This document shows, in pieces, positions 17,670 to 28,878 of a DNA stretch of 64,000 nucleotides (its first letter is position 1; each line of letters opens with the position of its first letter). The notes under the pieces were generated by a model that was not told the origin of the DNA, ran no database searches, and worked only from the letters and a program-made list of their open reading frames with translations. The position numbers and the translations under genes are program-made. Origin of the DNA: Nocardia miyunensis NBRC 108239 (GTDB taxonomy: Bacteria > Actinomycetota > Actinomycetes > Mycobacteriales > Mycobacteriaceae); contig NZ_BDBQ01000036.1 of NCBI RefSeq assembly GCF_001613065.1, positions 121,908 through 185,907 of the forward strand, given 5' to 3'.

Positions 17670-18451
17670 GGTGTGCCTTTCGGATGTTCGGACGGACGGG
17701 GGTCGGCGCGCGGGTTCCAGCCGAGCTCGGCGGAGACTGCTTCGGCGGTGGCCCGCACCCGCGGCAGGAGGCCGAGGACCTGTTCGTGGTCCAGGAGTAC
17801 CTCCGGTACCGACACCGAGATCGCGGCCACGACCGCGCCGGTGCCGTCGCGCACCGGGGCCGCGACGCAGTTGACGAAACTCTCGTGTTCCTCGTGATCC
17901 TCGGCGAAGCCCTGGGCCGCAACGCGATCCAGTTCCGTCAGATATTGCTCGGGGGTGCGAATCGTGCGCTCGGTGAACTGGTGGTAGTCCAGTCGTTCGG
18001 CGATGGCGGGCCACTGTGCCCGCGGATGCGCGGCGACCAACACCTTGCCGACGGCGGTGCAGTGCAGCGGGGCCGGGCGGCCGACTCGCGAGTACATCCG
18101 CACGCTCTGGGTGGCGTCGAGCTTGTCGATGTAGATCGCCTCGCCGGACTCGTAGGTCGCCAGGTGCACCGTCTGCCCGGTGTCGGCATTGAGCGCCTCC
18201 AGGTGCGGACGGCCCAGGGTGCGCACATCACGGCGTTCGAGTGCATGATTGGCCAGCTCGAACAGTCGCGAGCCGAGCGTGTACCGGTGGCCGGTGTCGT
18301 GCGTGACGAAGCGGTCGGCCTCCATGGTCTGCAGCAGCCGCAGCACCGTCGATTTGTGCACCGCCAGTGTGGCGGCCAGCTGATCCAGCGTCTTGGGATC
18401 CTCGCCGAGTTCGACCAGGATGGTCAGGGCGCGTTGCAGACTCTGACTCAT
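17666..18451 (-). CDS. IclR-family transcriptional regulator
   Basis: The 261-aa regulator has an N-terminal winged helix (about residues 2-65) with the family pattern T-L-D-Q-L-A-A-T-L-A-V-H-K-S-T-V-L-R-L-L, and a C-terminal GAF-like effector domain (about 75-245). IclR proteins commonly sense small carboxylates or sugar acids. ATG 18451 overlaps the kinase stop by ATGA and its own stop overlaps the RidA start, so the three genes are one unit. It probably controls both this unit and the divergent deaminase operon through the palindrome at 19547-19571. Confidence 0.9.
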   Translation of the reverse strand: MSQSLQRALTILVELGEDPKTLDQLAATLAVHKSTVLRLLQTMEADRFVTHDTGHRYTLGSRLFELANHALERRDVRTLGRPHLEALNADTGQTVHLATYESGEAIYIDKLDATQSVRMYSRVGRPAPLHCTAVGKVLVAAHPRAQWPAIAERLDYHQFTERTIRTPEQYLTELDRVAAQGFAEDHEEHESFVNCVAAPVRDGTGAVVAAISVSVPEVLLDHEQVLGLLPRVRATAEAVSAELGWNPRADPRPSEHPKGTP

Positions 18452-19479
18452 GACGCCTCCATCGCACCGGGGGCATACCGCAGTGCGGACCATGCGGAAG
18501 GTGTTGCCGCAGCGAATGATTCGAGGACGTCCGGGGCCGGTAGCTCGGCGACATCGCCCGTTCCGGTGAGCGCGGCGGCCGCGCACAGGTGGCCGTAGCG
18601 CAGCAACTGCTCATGTGGACGACCCCGCAACAGGGCGGCCAGGTAACCACCGGCGAAGGCGTCTCCCGCGCCGATCGCCTCGGTCACCAGCAGCCGCAGC
18701 GCCGGGGTCTCGCACCGGTCGTCGCCGAGGAATCCGGTCACCGAATGTTCGCTGTTCTTCACCACCAGATGCCTTGGCTGCGGGAACATCTCACGCAGCC
18801 GGGCGGGATCGCCGGTGCCGAACACCTCCAACGCCTCATCGGCCCCGAGGAACGCGACGTCGGCGGCGCGGATCTGGCGGGCCAGGGTGTCGGCGGCATC
18901 GTCATCGCGCCGGATCCACAGCGCCGGACGGTAATTCAGGTCGAAGCTGACCAACCGGCCGTGCCTGGGCAGCGCGAGGATCGCATCGGTGAGTTCGGTC
19001 GCCGAAGGGGACAGCGCGGTGGTGATGCCGGTGAAATGGATCAGCTCGCAGTGCTCGAGCACTCCGGCGGCGGCGGTCAGATCCGCGGGAGACAGGGCGC
19101 TCGCGGCGGATCCGGTGCGGTAGTACAGCATTCGGCTCGAACCAGCGGGCAGATCGGTGGATAGTGCGGAACCGCCGCCGCGTTCCTTGACGTACAGGCC
19201 CGTCGGCCGGGCGGGATCCACGTGCACCGCGGAGGTGTCGACTCCGCGCTCGCGCAGATGCCGGATCAGATAGCGGCCGAATCCGTCTCGGCCGACGCGC
19301 GATATCCACGCCGTGCCGATTCCCAGCTGGGTCAGGACGGTCGCGACGTTCACCTCGGCCCCGCCCGCGGTGCGCTCGAAGGCGGGGGAGTCCTCGAGCG
19401 GGCCGGGTCGCGCGACGAGCACGGCGAGTCCCTCGCCCACGGTGACCGCCCGAATTCGAGGCGGCGTAGGCCAGATCAC
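18448..19479 (-). CDS. PfkB-family sugar kinase, probable 2-keto-3-deoxygluconate kinase
   Basis: Ribokinase-fold kinase of 343 aa. The N-terminal substrate region has G-G-A-E-V-N-V-A, and the C-terminal PfkB signature is A-I-G-A-G-D-A-F-A-G-G, whose Asp is the catalytic base. Neighbouring KDPG aldolase and sugar-acid permease genes suggest 2-keto-3-deoxygluconate as substrate. Start: AAGGAG lies directly against the ATG at 19485 but six bases from the GTG at 19479, so GTG is preferred. First gene of the kinase-iclR-ridA unit. Confidence 0.85.
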   Translation of the reverse strand: MIWPTPPRIRAVTVGEGLAVLVARPGPLEDSPAFERTAGGAEVNVATVLTQLGIGTAWISRVGRDGFGRYLIRHLRERGVDTSAVHVDPARPTGLYVKERGGGSALSTDLPAGSSRMLYYRTGSAASALSPADLTAAAGVLEHCELIHFTGITTALSPSATELTDAILALPRHGRLVSFDLNYRPALWIRRDDDAADTLARQIRAADVAFLGADEALEVFGTGDPARLREMFPQPRHLVVKNSEHSVTGFLGDDRCETPALRLLVTEAIGAGDAFAGGYLAALLRGRPHEQLLRYGHLCAAAALTGTGDVAELPAPDVLESFAAATPSAWSALRYAPGAMEAS

Positions 19480-19546
19480 ACTCATCTCCTTCGAACGCTT
19501 GCGGCTGTCGGGCATCCTGTGCAGAATAACCAGGGACAACACAATG

Positions 19547-19571
19547 TGCAATCTGCGTTGCAGATTATGCA
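19547..19571. promoter_or_regulatory. Probable IclR operator
   Basis: TGCAATCTGC (19547-19556), 3-base spacer, then GCAGATTATGCA (19560-19571) form an almost perfect palindrome with one extra base. It lies in the 128-base gap between the divergent kinase-iclR-ridA and deaminase operons, 37 bases before the deaminase start. Confidence 0.65.
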
Positions 19572-19607
19572 ATAGCTTGAAGATGTGAACCTGGTGAGAG
19601 GAGTGTC

Positions 19608-20921
19608 GTGGCGATCGTCGGCGCACCGCCCATCGACACCGCGATGGTCGCGGCCCTGCACGAGCGGGTCCTGGGCCCGGAACACAAATCGCTGCCGCCC
19701 GCGGCATGGGGGCGTACCGTGCGCGAATTCCTCGCCACCGCACCGCATCTCGACGACCTGCAAACGCCGGTGCTGACCGTGGAACGCGCCGCGCTGGATG
19801 CGAACGTGCGGCGGATGGCCGACTGGGCCGCGGCGGCCGGAGTGCGGCTGGCCCCGCACGGCAAGACGACGATGTCCCCGCAGCTGTGGGGCGAACAGCT
19901 CGCGGCCGGCGCCTGGGGCATCACCCTGGCCACCGGCTGGCAGGTGCAGGTGGCGCGCTCGTTCGGCGTGGCCCGCATCATCCTGGCCAACGCGCTGGTC
20001 GATCCCGTCGGATTACGCTGGCTCGCAGCCGAACTCGCCCGCGACCCGGGTTTCGAGTTCCGCAGCTGGGTGGACAGCGTGGCGACGGTCGAGATGATGG
20101 ATCGGCATCTGGCCGGCGCTCCGGCGGGTGTCCGCGTCGCGGTGCTGGTCGAGCTGGGCGGCCCCGGCGGACGCACCGGCGCCCGGGGCGTCCAGGAGGC
20201 CCTGGCCGTCGCCGCCGCGGTGCGACGTTCCGCGCGGCTCGAGCTGGCGGGCGTCGGCGGATACGAGGGCGCGTTCGCGCACGACCGCGAGGCCGGAGCG
20301 GTCGCGGCGGTACGCGGCTATCTCGACGATCTGGCCCGCCTGCACCGTGAACTCGCCGAGACCTACGAGCGTCCGGCGATTCTCACCGCCGGTGGCAGCG
20401 CCTTCCAAGATCTGGTGATCGATCGGCTCGCCGGATCGGCCGACGAGCACGGCGCACACGGCCCGGCGACGACCGTCGTGCTGCGGTCGGGCGCGTACAT
20501 CATCCACGACGACGGCTTCTACTCCGGCATCTCGCCGCTGGCCGCCGAGCGCACCGAGCGCCCGCTGCGCTCGGCCATGCACGGCTGGGCGCGCGTGGTG
20601 TCGCAGCCCGAGCCGGGACTGGCACTGCTGGACGCCGGTCGGCGGGACCTCCCGTTCGATTCGGGATTGCCGGTACCGCAACGACTTTCGCGGGGAATTG
20701 GGCAGGAGGGAATGCCGGAAGGAGCGTATGTGTCGGCGCTCAACGACCAGCATGCTTTCCTGCGTCTACCCGCCGACGGGGTGGCGCCCATCGGCGGCGT
20801 CGTGCGGCTCGGGCTCTCGCATCCGTGTACGGCCTTCGACAAGTGGCGGCTGATCCCGGTGATCGACGCCGCCGCCGCCGACCGTCCGCGCCTCGTCGAC
20901 CTGCTGCACACCTTCTTCTGA
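19608..20921 (+). CDS. PLP-dependent amino acid deaminase, fold type III
   Basis: The 437-aa protein is of the D-threonine aldolase / D-serine dehydratase type (alanine-racemase-like barrel). The PLP lysine is in L-A-P-H-G-K-T (about residues 82-88), and the C-terminal H-P-C motif (S-H-P-C-T-A-F-D-K-W) is where the group's metal site lies. GTG 19608 has GAGAGGAG upstream. With KDG kinase, KDPG aldolase and RidA genes around it, D-glucosaminate dehydratase (giving 2-keto-3-deoxygluconate and ammonia) is a better guess than D-serine dehydratase. This is inferred from context. Confidence 0.82.
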   Translation: MAIVGAPPIDTAMVAALHERVLGPEHKSLPPAAWGRTVREFLATAPHLDDLQTPVLTVERAALDANVRRMADWAAAAGVRLAPHGKTTMSPQLWGEQLAAGAWGITLATGWQVQVARSFGVARIILANALVDPVGLRWLAAELARDPGFEFRSWVDSVATVEMMDRHLAGAPAGVRVAVLVELGGPGGRTGARGVQEALAVAAAVRRSARLELAGVGGYEGAFAHDREAGAVAAVRGYLDDLARLHRELAETYERPAILTAGGSAFQDLVIDRLAGSADEHGAHGPATTVVLRSGAYIIHDDGFYSGISPLAAERTERPLRSAMHGWARVVSQPEPGLALLDAGRRDLPFDSGLPVPQRLSRGIGQEGMPEGAYVSALNDQHAFLRLPADGVAPIGGVVRLGLSHPCTAFDKWRLIPVIDAAAADRPRLVDLLHTFF

Positions 20922-20932
20922 GGCAGCGAAAG

Positions 20933-22561
20933 ATGATGGGCAGTTTGCTGATTCGCGGAGTGGACGTCGTGGACGGAACGGGCGCGCCCCGCTGCCGCGG
21001 CGACGTCGCGGTGGCGGGCGGGCGCATCACCGAACTCGCCGGACCCGGCACCATCGCCGGGGCCGAGCGTGTCATCGACGGCGAGAATCTGGTTCTGGCA
21101 CCGGGTTTCATCGATATGCACGCGCATTCGGACCTGCATCTGCTCACCGATCCGGGACATCTCCCGAAGATCAGCCAGGGCATCACCACCGAGGTGATCG
21201 GGCAGGACGGGCTGTCCTACGCACCGGTCGACGCGGCCGCCCTGGCGGTGCTGCGCCGCCAGATCGCCGGGTGGAACGGCAATCCCGCCGATCTCGACTT
21301 CTCCTGGCGCACCGTCGGGGAGTACCTGGACCGGCTCGATGCGGGGATCACCCCCAATGCCGTCTATCTGGTGCCGCAGGGCACGCTGCGACTGCTCGTC
21401 GTCGGCCCCGAGCGGCGGCCGGCGACCGCGCGGGAGATCGACCGCATGTGCGCGCTGCTCGCCGAGGGGCTCGCGCAGGGCGCGGCCGGGATGTCCAGCG
21501 GTCTGACCTACACGCCCGGAATGTACGCGGACACAGCGGAATTGGCGGCACTGTGCGAGGTGGTCGCGGCCGCGGACGGCTTCTACGCCCCGCACACCCG
21601 CTCCTACGGCGCGGGAGCGCTCGACGCCTATGCCGAGATGATCGAGCTGGCCCGCCGTACGGGTTGCGCGGTGCACCTGACCCACGCCACCATGAATTTC
21701 GGCGTGAACCGCGGGCGCGCACCTGAATTGCTGGACATGATCGACGACGCGCTGGCGCAGGGCTGCGATATCAGTCTCGACACCTACCCGTATCTGCCCG
21801 GATCGACCACCCTGTCGGCGCTGCTGCCGAGCTGGGCCTCCTCGGGCGGACCGGATGCGACGCTGGCCCGCCTGGACGATCCGGCGGATCGGGCGCGGAT
21901 CGCCGCCGACGTCACCGTGCGCGGTTCGGACGGCTGCCACGGGGTCACGGCCGACTGGGACACCATCCAGATCAGCGGCGTCGCGGAACCGGGTCTGAGC
22001 CGGTACGTCGGCCGGACGATCACCGATATCGCTGCGGTACAGGATATTTCACCGGTCGAGGTTTTCTTCGATCTGCTTCGGCGGGACGGGCTGGCCACCA
22101 CGATCCTGCAGCACGTCGGGCACGAGGAGAATGTGCGCGCCATCATGCGTCATTCGCGGCACATGGGCGGCAGTGACGGGTTGCTCGTCGGGGATCGACC
22201 GCATCCACGGGCCTGGGGCGCGTTCCCGCGATACCTCGGTCGCTACGTGCGCGAACTCGGCGTGCTCGGACTCGAGGAGTGCGTACACCATCTGACCGGA
22301 CGACCCGCACAGCGGCTGCGCCTGCGTGAGCGTGGCCTGATCCGGCCCGGTTACGCCGCGGATCTGGTGCTGTTCGATCCCGAAACGATCACCGACACCG
22401 CGACATTCGAGCACCCCAAGCAGCAGGCACGCGGTATCACGCACGTGCTGGTGAACGGCGAATTCGCGATCGACGGCGGCACGCCCACCGGAATGCTCGC
22501 CGGGCGCGCGCTGCGCATGACCTCCCGCGGCACCTATGTGAAAGACGGACAGAACCAATGA
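20933..22561 (+). CDS. Amidohydrolase of the D-aminoacylase family
   Basis: The 542-aa metal-dependent deacylase has the amidohydrolase barrel motif D-M-H-A-H-S-D near residues 60-66, the second His in L-T-H-A-T, and the usual closing segment G-Y-A-A-D-L-V-L-F-D. The Cys that D-aminoacylases carry in the G-N-C-G motif is absent; the matching stretch reads I-G-Q-D-G. That may mark another metal site or substrate. ATG 20933 follows the deaminase by 11 bases. In this operon, N-deacetylation of an N-acetyl amino-sugar acid is the most coherent role. Confidence 0.85.
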   Translation: MMGSLLIRGVDVVDGTGAPRCRGDVAVAGGRITELAGPGTIAGAERVIDGENLVLAPGFIDMHAHSDLHLLTDPGHLPKISQGITTEVIGQDGLSYAPVDAAALAVLRRQIAGWNGNPADLDFSWRTVGEYLDRLDAGITPNAVYLVPQGTLRLLVVGPERRPATAREIDRMCALLAEGLAQGAAGMSSGLTYTPGMYADTAELAALCEVVAAADGFYAPHTRSYGAGALDAYAEMIELARRTGCAVHLTHATMNFGVNRGRAPELLDMIDDALAQGCDISLDTYPYLPGSTTLSALLPSWASSGGPDATLARLDDPADRARIAADVTVRGSDGCHGVTADWDTIQISGVAEPGLSRYVGRTITDIAAVQDISPVEVFFDLLRRDGLATTILQHVGHEENVRAIMRHSRHMGGSDGLLVGDRPHPRAWGAFPRYLGRYVRELGVLGLEECVHHLTGRPAQRLRLRERGLIRPGYAADLVLFDPETITDTATFEHPKQQARGITHVLVNGEFAIDGGTPTGMLAGRALRMTSRGTYVKDGQNQ

Positions 22562-23178
22562 ACACAGCCATGGACATGATCCGCGCCGACCGGGTGCTCA
22601 CCGTCGTGCGCGCCCCGGTCATCCCCGACCCGGCGGCCCTGGCCGAAGCGCTGTCGGGCGCCGGAATCCGCGCGGTGGAACTGACTTTCACGACGCCGGG
22701 CGTAACGGACGCGCTGGCCGCTGCCTCGACCGTGCCGAATGCCGTGGTCGGCGCGGGCACGGTGCTGACCGGTGAGCAGGCCGAGCAGGCCATCGGCAGC
22801 GGGGCACGGTTCCTGGTGACGCCGGGGCTGCGCCCGGCCGTGGCGGAAGTGGCCGCACGGCAGGACATTCCGGTGCTGATGGGCGCGCTCACCCCGAGCG
22901 AGGTGATGGCCGCGCTGGACATGGGCGCGGCGGCGGTGAAGATCTTCCCCGCTCGTGTGCTCGGGCCCGGCTATCTGAAGGATCTGCGGGGGCCTTTCCC
23001 CGATGCGGCGCTCATTCCGTCCGGCGGCGTCAACGCCGGTAACGCCGCCGAATTCCTGGCGCACGGCGCGGTGGCGGTCACGGCCGGCACCGACGTCGTC
23101 GCACCGGCCGATGTCGCCGCGGGCCGATGGTCCGAAATCGCCTCGCGGGCGGCATCTTTCGTTTCATCCATGAAGTGA
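22558..23178 (+). CDS. KDPG/KHG aldolase family protein
   Basis: Splits 2-keto-3-deoxy-6-phosphogluconate into pyruvate and glyceraldehyde-3-phosphate (family knowledge). The 206-aa protein has the catalytic Glu in V-E-L-T-F and the Schiff-base Lys in A-V-K-I-F-P-A, plus the phosphate-binding G-G-V-N. ATG 22558 overlaps the amidohydrolase stop by ATGA. It is the last enzyme expected in the proposed route from amino-sugar acid to central metabolism. Confidence 0.92.
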   Translation: MNTAMDMIRADRVLTVVRAPVIPDPAALAEALSGAGIRAVELTFTTPGVTDALAAASTVPNAVVGAGTVLTGEQAEQAIGSGARFLVTPGLRPAVAEVAARQDIPVLMGALTPSEVMAALDMGAAAVKIFPARVLGPGYLKDLRGPFPDAALIPSGGVNAGNAAEFLAHGAVAVTAGTDVVAPADVAAGRWSEIASRAASFVSSMK

Positions 23179-23185
23179 GGTAAGT

Positions 23186-24646
23186 ATGGCCGCCACCGTC
23201 GATTGGCTGCGGACCACCACACCGGGACTGCTGATTCTGTGCGGTCTCGCGATCGTCGTGCTGCTCGTGGCGATCATCCGGTTCAAACTCGAGCCGTTCA
23301 TCGCGCTGCTACTGACCGGCCTGATACTGGCGTTGGCCGCCGGACTACCGGTGTCCAAGATCGTCGGCACCCCGCTGAAATCCTCGGATTCGCTGCTGGA
23401 GACGGGATTCGGCGGGATTCTGGGGCACATCTCGGTGATCATCGGCCTGGGCACGGTGCTCGGCGCGATCCTGGAACGCTCCGGGGGCGCGGATGTGCTC
23501 GCGGAGAAGTTGCAGAATCTGTTCGGGCCCAAGGGCGCTCCGGTCGCCATGGGCCTGGTCGGCCTCATCTTCGGCATTCCGGTGTTCTTCGACATCGGCA
23601 TCTTCGTTCTCGCACCGCTGATCTACGTGGCCGCCAAGCGCGGCGGTGGATCGCTGGTGCTGTACGCGATGCCGATGGTCGCGGGCCTGTCCATGACGCA
23701 CGCGTTCCTTCCCCCGCACCCGGGACCAGTGGCGCTGGGCGGGTTGATGAGGGTGAGCCTGGGCTGGCTGATCATCATGGGCCTGGTGTGCGGTCTGCCG
23801 GGATTCGCTGCGGCGGGCCTGGTCTGGGGCACCTTCATCGGCAAGCGGATCACGGTGGACGTTCCGGCGGAGTTCCTGGTGCGCCCCTCGGGTGCGGCGG
23901 CGGAACCGAAAAATGGCACGTATTCCGATGGGGCACAAGGGGATACAGCAGTCGAAACCGAAGTGGACCGGCGGCCGTCGGTGGCCCTGATCGGTGCGAT
24001 CATCGCGATCCCACTGGTGCTCATCCTGGGCGCGACGTTCGGCAGCCAGTTGCTGAAGGCGAAGTCCGCGCTGCTGGAAGTGCTGACCTTCCTCGGCAAC
24101 CCGGCCGTCGCGCTGCTGATCGCGGTCCTGGTCGCCTTCTACATCCTGGGGCTGCGGCGGGGCTCGACGGTGCAGCAGCTCGGCGTGCTGACCGCGGAAT
24201 CGCTGCGGCCCGTGGGCATGCTGCTGCTCGTCATCGGCGCGGGCGCGTTCTTCGGCGCGGTCATCTCGGCCACCGGCATCGGAAAGGTGCTCGCGCACAC
24301 CATGTCCGAGGCCGGACTGCCGGTGATCGTGCTCGCCTACATCATCAGCTGTGGTCTGCGCATCGCCCAGGGCTCGGCCACCGTGGCGATCGTCACCACC
24401 GGCGGCATCGTCGGCCCGCTGGTCGCCGGGCACGGCTATTCGCAGATGTCGCTGGCGCTGATCGCCATGGCGATCGCGGCCGGTTCGATCATCCTGAGCC
24501 ACGTCAACGACGGTGGCTTCTGGATGATCTCGAAATTCTTCAACCTGTCGGTGAAGCAGACCCTGCAGACCTGGAGTGTGCTCGAGACCGTGCTGTCGGT
24601 AGTGAGCTTCGCGGTCGCGGCGATATTGTTCGCCCTGGTGAGCTGA
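23186..24646 (+). CDS. GntP-family gluconate/sugar-acid:H+ symporter
   Basis: Integral membrane carrier of 486 aa with about 12 hydrophobic spans. Family marks include G-I-P-V-F-F-D-I-G-I-F, the P-P-H-P-G-P segment (about residues 176-181), and the late N-D-G-G-F-W. A longer acidic cytoplasmic loop lies near residues 232-260. It follows the aldolase by seven bases with AGGTAAG as ribosome site, as last gene of the operon. It would import gluconate-like acids, here perhaps an amino or acetamido sugar acid. Confidence 0.92.
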   Translation: MAATVDWLRTTTPGLLILCGLAIVVLLVAIIRFKLEPFIALLLTGLILALAAGLPVSKIVGTPLKSSDSLLETGFGGILGHISVIIGLGTVLGAILERSGGADVLAEKLQNLFGPKGAPVAMGLVGLIFGIPVFFDIGIFVLAPLIYVAAKRGGGSLVLYAMPMVAGLSMTHAFLPPHPGPVALGGLMRVSLGWLIIMGLVCGLPGFAAAGLVWGTFIGKRITVDVPAEFLVRPSGAAAEPKNGTYSDGAQGDTAVETEVDRRPSVALIGAIIAIPLVLILGATFGSQLLKAKSALLEVLTFLGNPAVALLIAVLVAFYILGLRRGSTVQQLGVLTAESLRPVGMLLLVIGAGAFFGAVISATGIGKVLAHTMSEAGLPVIVLAYIISCGLRIAQGSATVAIVTTGGIVGPLVAGHGYSQMSLALIAMAIAAGSIILSHVNDGGFWMISKFFNLSVKQTLQTWSVLETVLSVVSFAVAAILFALVS

Positions 24647-24657
24647 CCGCGCCGAAA

Positions 24658-26001
24658 CTAGATCTCCGCCGGTTCCGGTTCGCTGCCCATGCCGCCGAAC
24701 ATCTTTCGCTTCAGCGGAGGCAGCGCACCGGCCAGCCGGAAGACCGTGCGGGCCATGGTGCGCGAGACGCGGCTGTCCGAGACGGTCTGTTCGGCGGCCT
24801 GCAGGGAGGCGCGCACGGCGGCGAAACCGTAGCCGATCATCTGCGTCTCGTAATCGTGCAGGGCCTCGAGCAGCGGTCGCTCACCGCGTGCGGCGGCGGT
24901 GAGCGCGCCGGTCAGCACGTGAGCGTCGCGCAGAGCGATATTGGCTCCGATACCGCGAAACGGGGTCATGCTATGGATGGCATCGCCGAGCAGCGTGACA
25001 TTGGTCGTCTCCCAAGGCGCGACCGGGACCGAGGTGCGGATCGGCAGCAGTGTGACGGTGTCGGTGTCGCAACCGGTGATCAGCTCGCGTAGCTGCGGGG
25101 ACCAGTCGGCGGTGAGACGATCGGCGAGATCCTGAAGTTCCCTGGGCCCCAACGCTTCCAGATCCGCCGGATAGTCAATGCGTTTGGCGGCATAGCTCCA
25201 CAGCACATAGGGTCGGGTGTTGTCGAACAACGCGCCCGGATACAGTTGCGCGGCACCGTCGTTGCCGCCGATCGTCCCGGAATCGGCACCGGCGGCGCCG
25301 AATTCGTGCGGCGCGACGAACATGCCGCAGCTCTTGGGCGGAATGACGCTGACCGGAGCGATCTGCAGCCGGGGCGCGAGACGGCGGCGACTCTGCTCGG
25401 TCAGCATGTACTTACCGCCGATGGCGACGATTCCGGTGTCGACGCGCTGGGCGTGCGGGAGCAGTTGCGCGCGCACGCGCGAGGTGCCGCCGTCCGCGCC
25501 GACCAGTACGTCGCCGAGTGCCGTTGTGCCGTCGGCGAATCGGGCCTCGACGCGGCCGTCGGGCAACTGCGTGTATCCGGTGATCGCCTTGTCGTAGTGC
25601 ACCACGTCGTCCAGGTCGGACAGCAGGACCTGGCGCAGGGTGATGCGACTGACCCCGAAGTTGCGGTCGACGTCATCGGTCGGATTGCCCTCGATGGTCT
25701 CGCGATCGAGTTCGAGCAGGGTACTCATCCGCTCGGTGGCGAATCCGAATCCGAACTCGCTCTCGACCGGGTTGGAATGTGCCACGAACGCGCGGTACAG
25801 CTGTTCGGGCAGCAGCTCGTGCAGTGCCCGGCTGCCGCGCGGACTGATGTGAATGCGGAAGCCCTGAAGCCGATCGGTGCGATGCCGATCGCGTTCGTAC
25901 ACCGCGACGTCGATTCCGGCCTTGCGAAGCCCGTGCGCCAGGGCGAGGCCGCCGATCCCGCCACCGGCGATGATCACCCGCACAGATGTGTTGGCGGACA
26001 T
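24658..26001 (-). CDS. FAD-dependent aromatic-type monooxygenase
   Basis: Class A flavoprotein monooxygenase, 447 aa. The N-terminal dinucleotide motif is G-G-G-I-G-G-L-A-L-A (about residues 13-22), the second motif D-V-L-V-G-A-D-G-G, and the FAD ribityl motif L-L-G-D-A-I-H-S-M-T-P. No C-terminal membrane segment. ATG 26001 is preferred over TTG 26016. It lies 34 bases downstream of a MarR gene on the same strand and is probably repressed by it, a common arrangement for detoxification or antibiotic-modifying monooxygenases. Substrate unknown. Confidence 0.88.
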   Translation of the reverse strand: MSANTSVRVIIAGGGIGGLALAHGLRKAGIDVAVYERDRHRTDRLQGFRIHISPRGSRALHELLPEQLYRAFVAHSNPVESEFGFGFATERMSTLLELDRETIEGNPTDDVDRNFGVSRITLRQVLLSDLDDVVHYDKAITGYTQLPDGRVEARFADGTTALGDVLVGADGGTSRVRAQLLPHAQRVDTGIVAIGGKYMLTEQSRRRLAPRLQIAPVSVIPPKSCGMFVAPHEFGAAGADSGTIGGNDGAAQLYPGALFDNTRPYVLWSYAAKRIDYPADLEALGPRELQDLADRLTADWSPQLRELITGCDTDTVTLLPIRTSVPVAPWETTNVTLLGDAIHSMTPFRGIGANIALRDAHVLTGALTAAARGERPLLEALHDYETQMIGYGFAAVRASLQAAEQTVSDSRVSRTMARTVFRLAGALPPLKRKMFGGMGSEPEPAEI

Positions 26002-26035
26002 GATGTCTACTTCCAATCCTTGAATAGATTCAGCT

Positions 26036-26518
26036 TCAGCCCTGGCTCCAGCCGAACGGCCGGTGCCGTTTGCGGGCCGCCTGCTGCTGCTCGGCCCCGT
26101 AGCGCGCCCAGTCCTCGGTCAGGCGGTTGAGCAGCCGGGTCAGCGTGAGCACATCCTCGATGGACCATTCGGCGATCACCGCTCCGAAGACCTGCTCGCC
26201 GACATCGAGAAACTGGCGCAATTCCGCGCGTCCGGTGTCGGTTGCCATCAGCAGCACCGCGCGCCGGTCCGCTGGATCGGGCTCGGTGGTCACCAACTCG
26301 GCCTCGCTCAGCGCCCGGATGTGCCGGGTGATGGAGGAGGGGAGGGCGTCCAGCCGCTCGGCGACTTCGCCCGCCCGCAGCGGCCCGTGTTCGACGGCCA
26401 GCTGCAGGACGCCCAGTCGCACCGCGTCGAACATCCGCGCCTGACCCTGCCGATTCGCCTCGGCGAACTGGGAGACGGTGCGGACCAGGTCGGCGATCTG
26501 GGACTTACTTGCTTGCAT
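26036..26518 (-). CDS. MarR-family transcriptional regulator
   Basis: The 160-aa regulator has a winged helix (about residues 30-100): helix-turn-helix around R-A-G-E-V-A-E-R-L-D-A-L-P-S-S-I-T-R-H-I, and the wing D-P-A-D-R-R-A-V-L-L, a MarR hallmark. The start ATG 26518 lies inside a palindrome, so the protein can probably block its own synthesis. First gene of a two-gene unit with the monooxygenase, divergent from argC. Confidence 0.9.
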   Translation of the reverse strand: MQASKSQIADLVRTVSQFAEANRQGQARMFDAVRLGVLQLAVEHGPLRAGEVAERLDALPSSITRHIRALSEAELVTTEPDPADRRAVLLMATDTGRAELRQFLDVGEQVFGAVIAEWSIEDVLTLTRLLNRLTEDWARYGAEQQQAARKRHRPFGWSQG

Positions 26519-26557
26519 GAAGCAACAGTAAATTACTTGCTCCTGTGAAACAAGTAT
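26509..26557. promoter_or_regulatory. MarR operators
   Basis: Two inverted repeats: TTGCTT, 5 bases, AAGCAA (26509-26525), overlapping the MarR start codon; and TACTTG (26535-26540), 11 bases, CAAGTA (26552-26557). The half-sites are related (CTTG / CAAG). The second ends 18 bases before the ArgR site, so argC could be affected too. Confidence 0.65.
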
Positions 26558-26569
26558 TATTTCCGGTAA

Positions 26570-28874
<2,305 letters not shown>

Positions 28875-28878
<4 letters not shown>

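Noticed and set aside
24658..26016. TTG start for the monooxygenase
   Set aside because: ATG 26001 is five codons on, matches family length and has a better-placed GGAAG.
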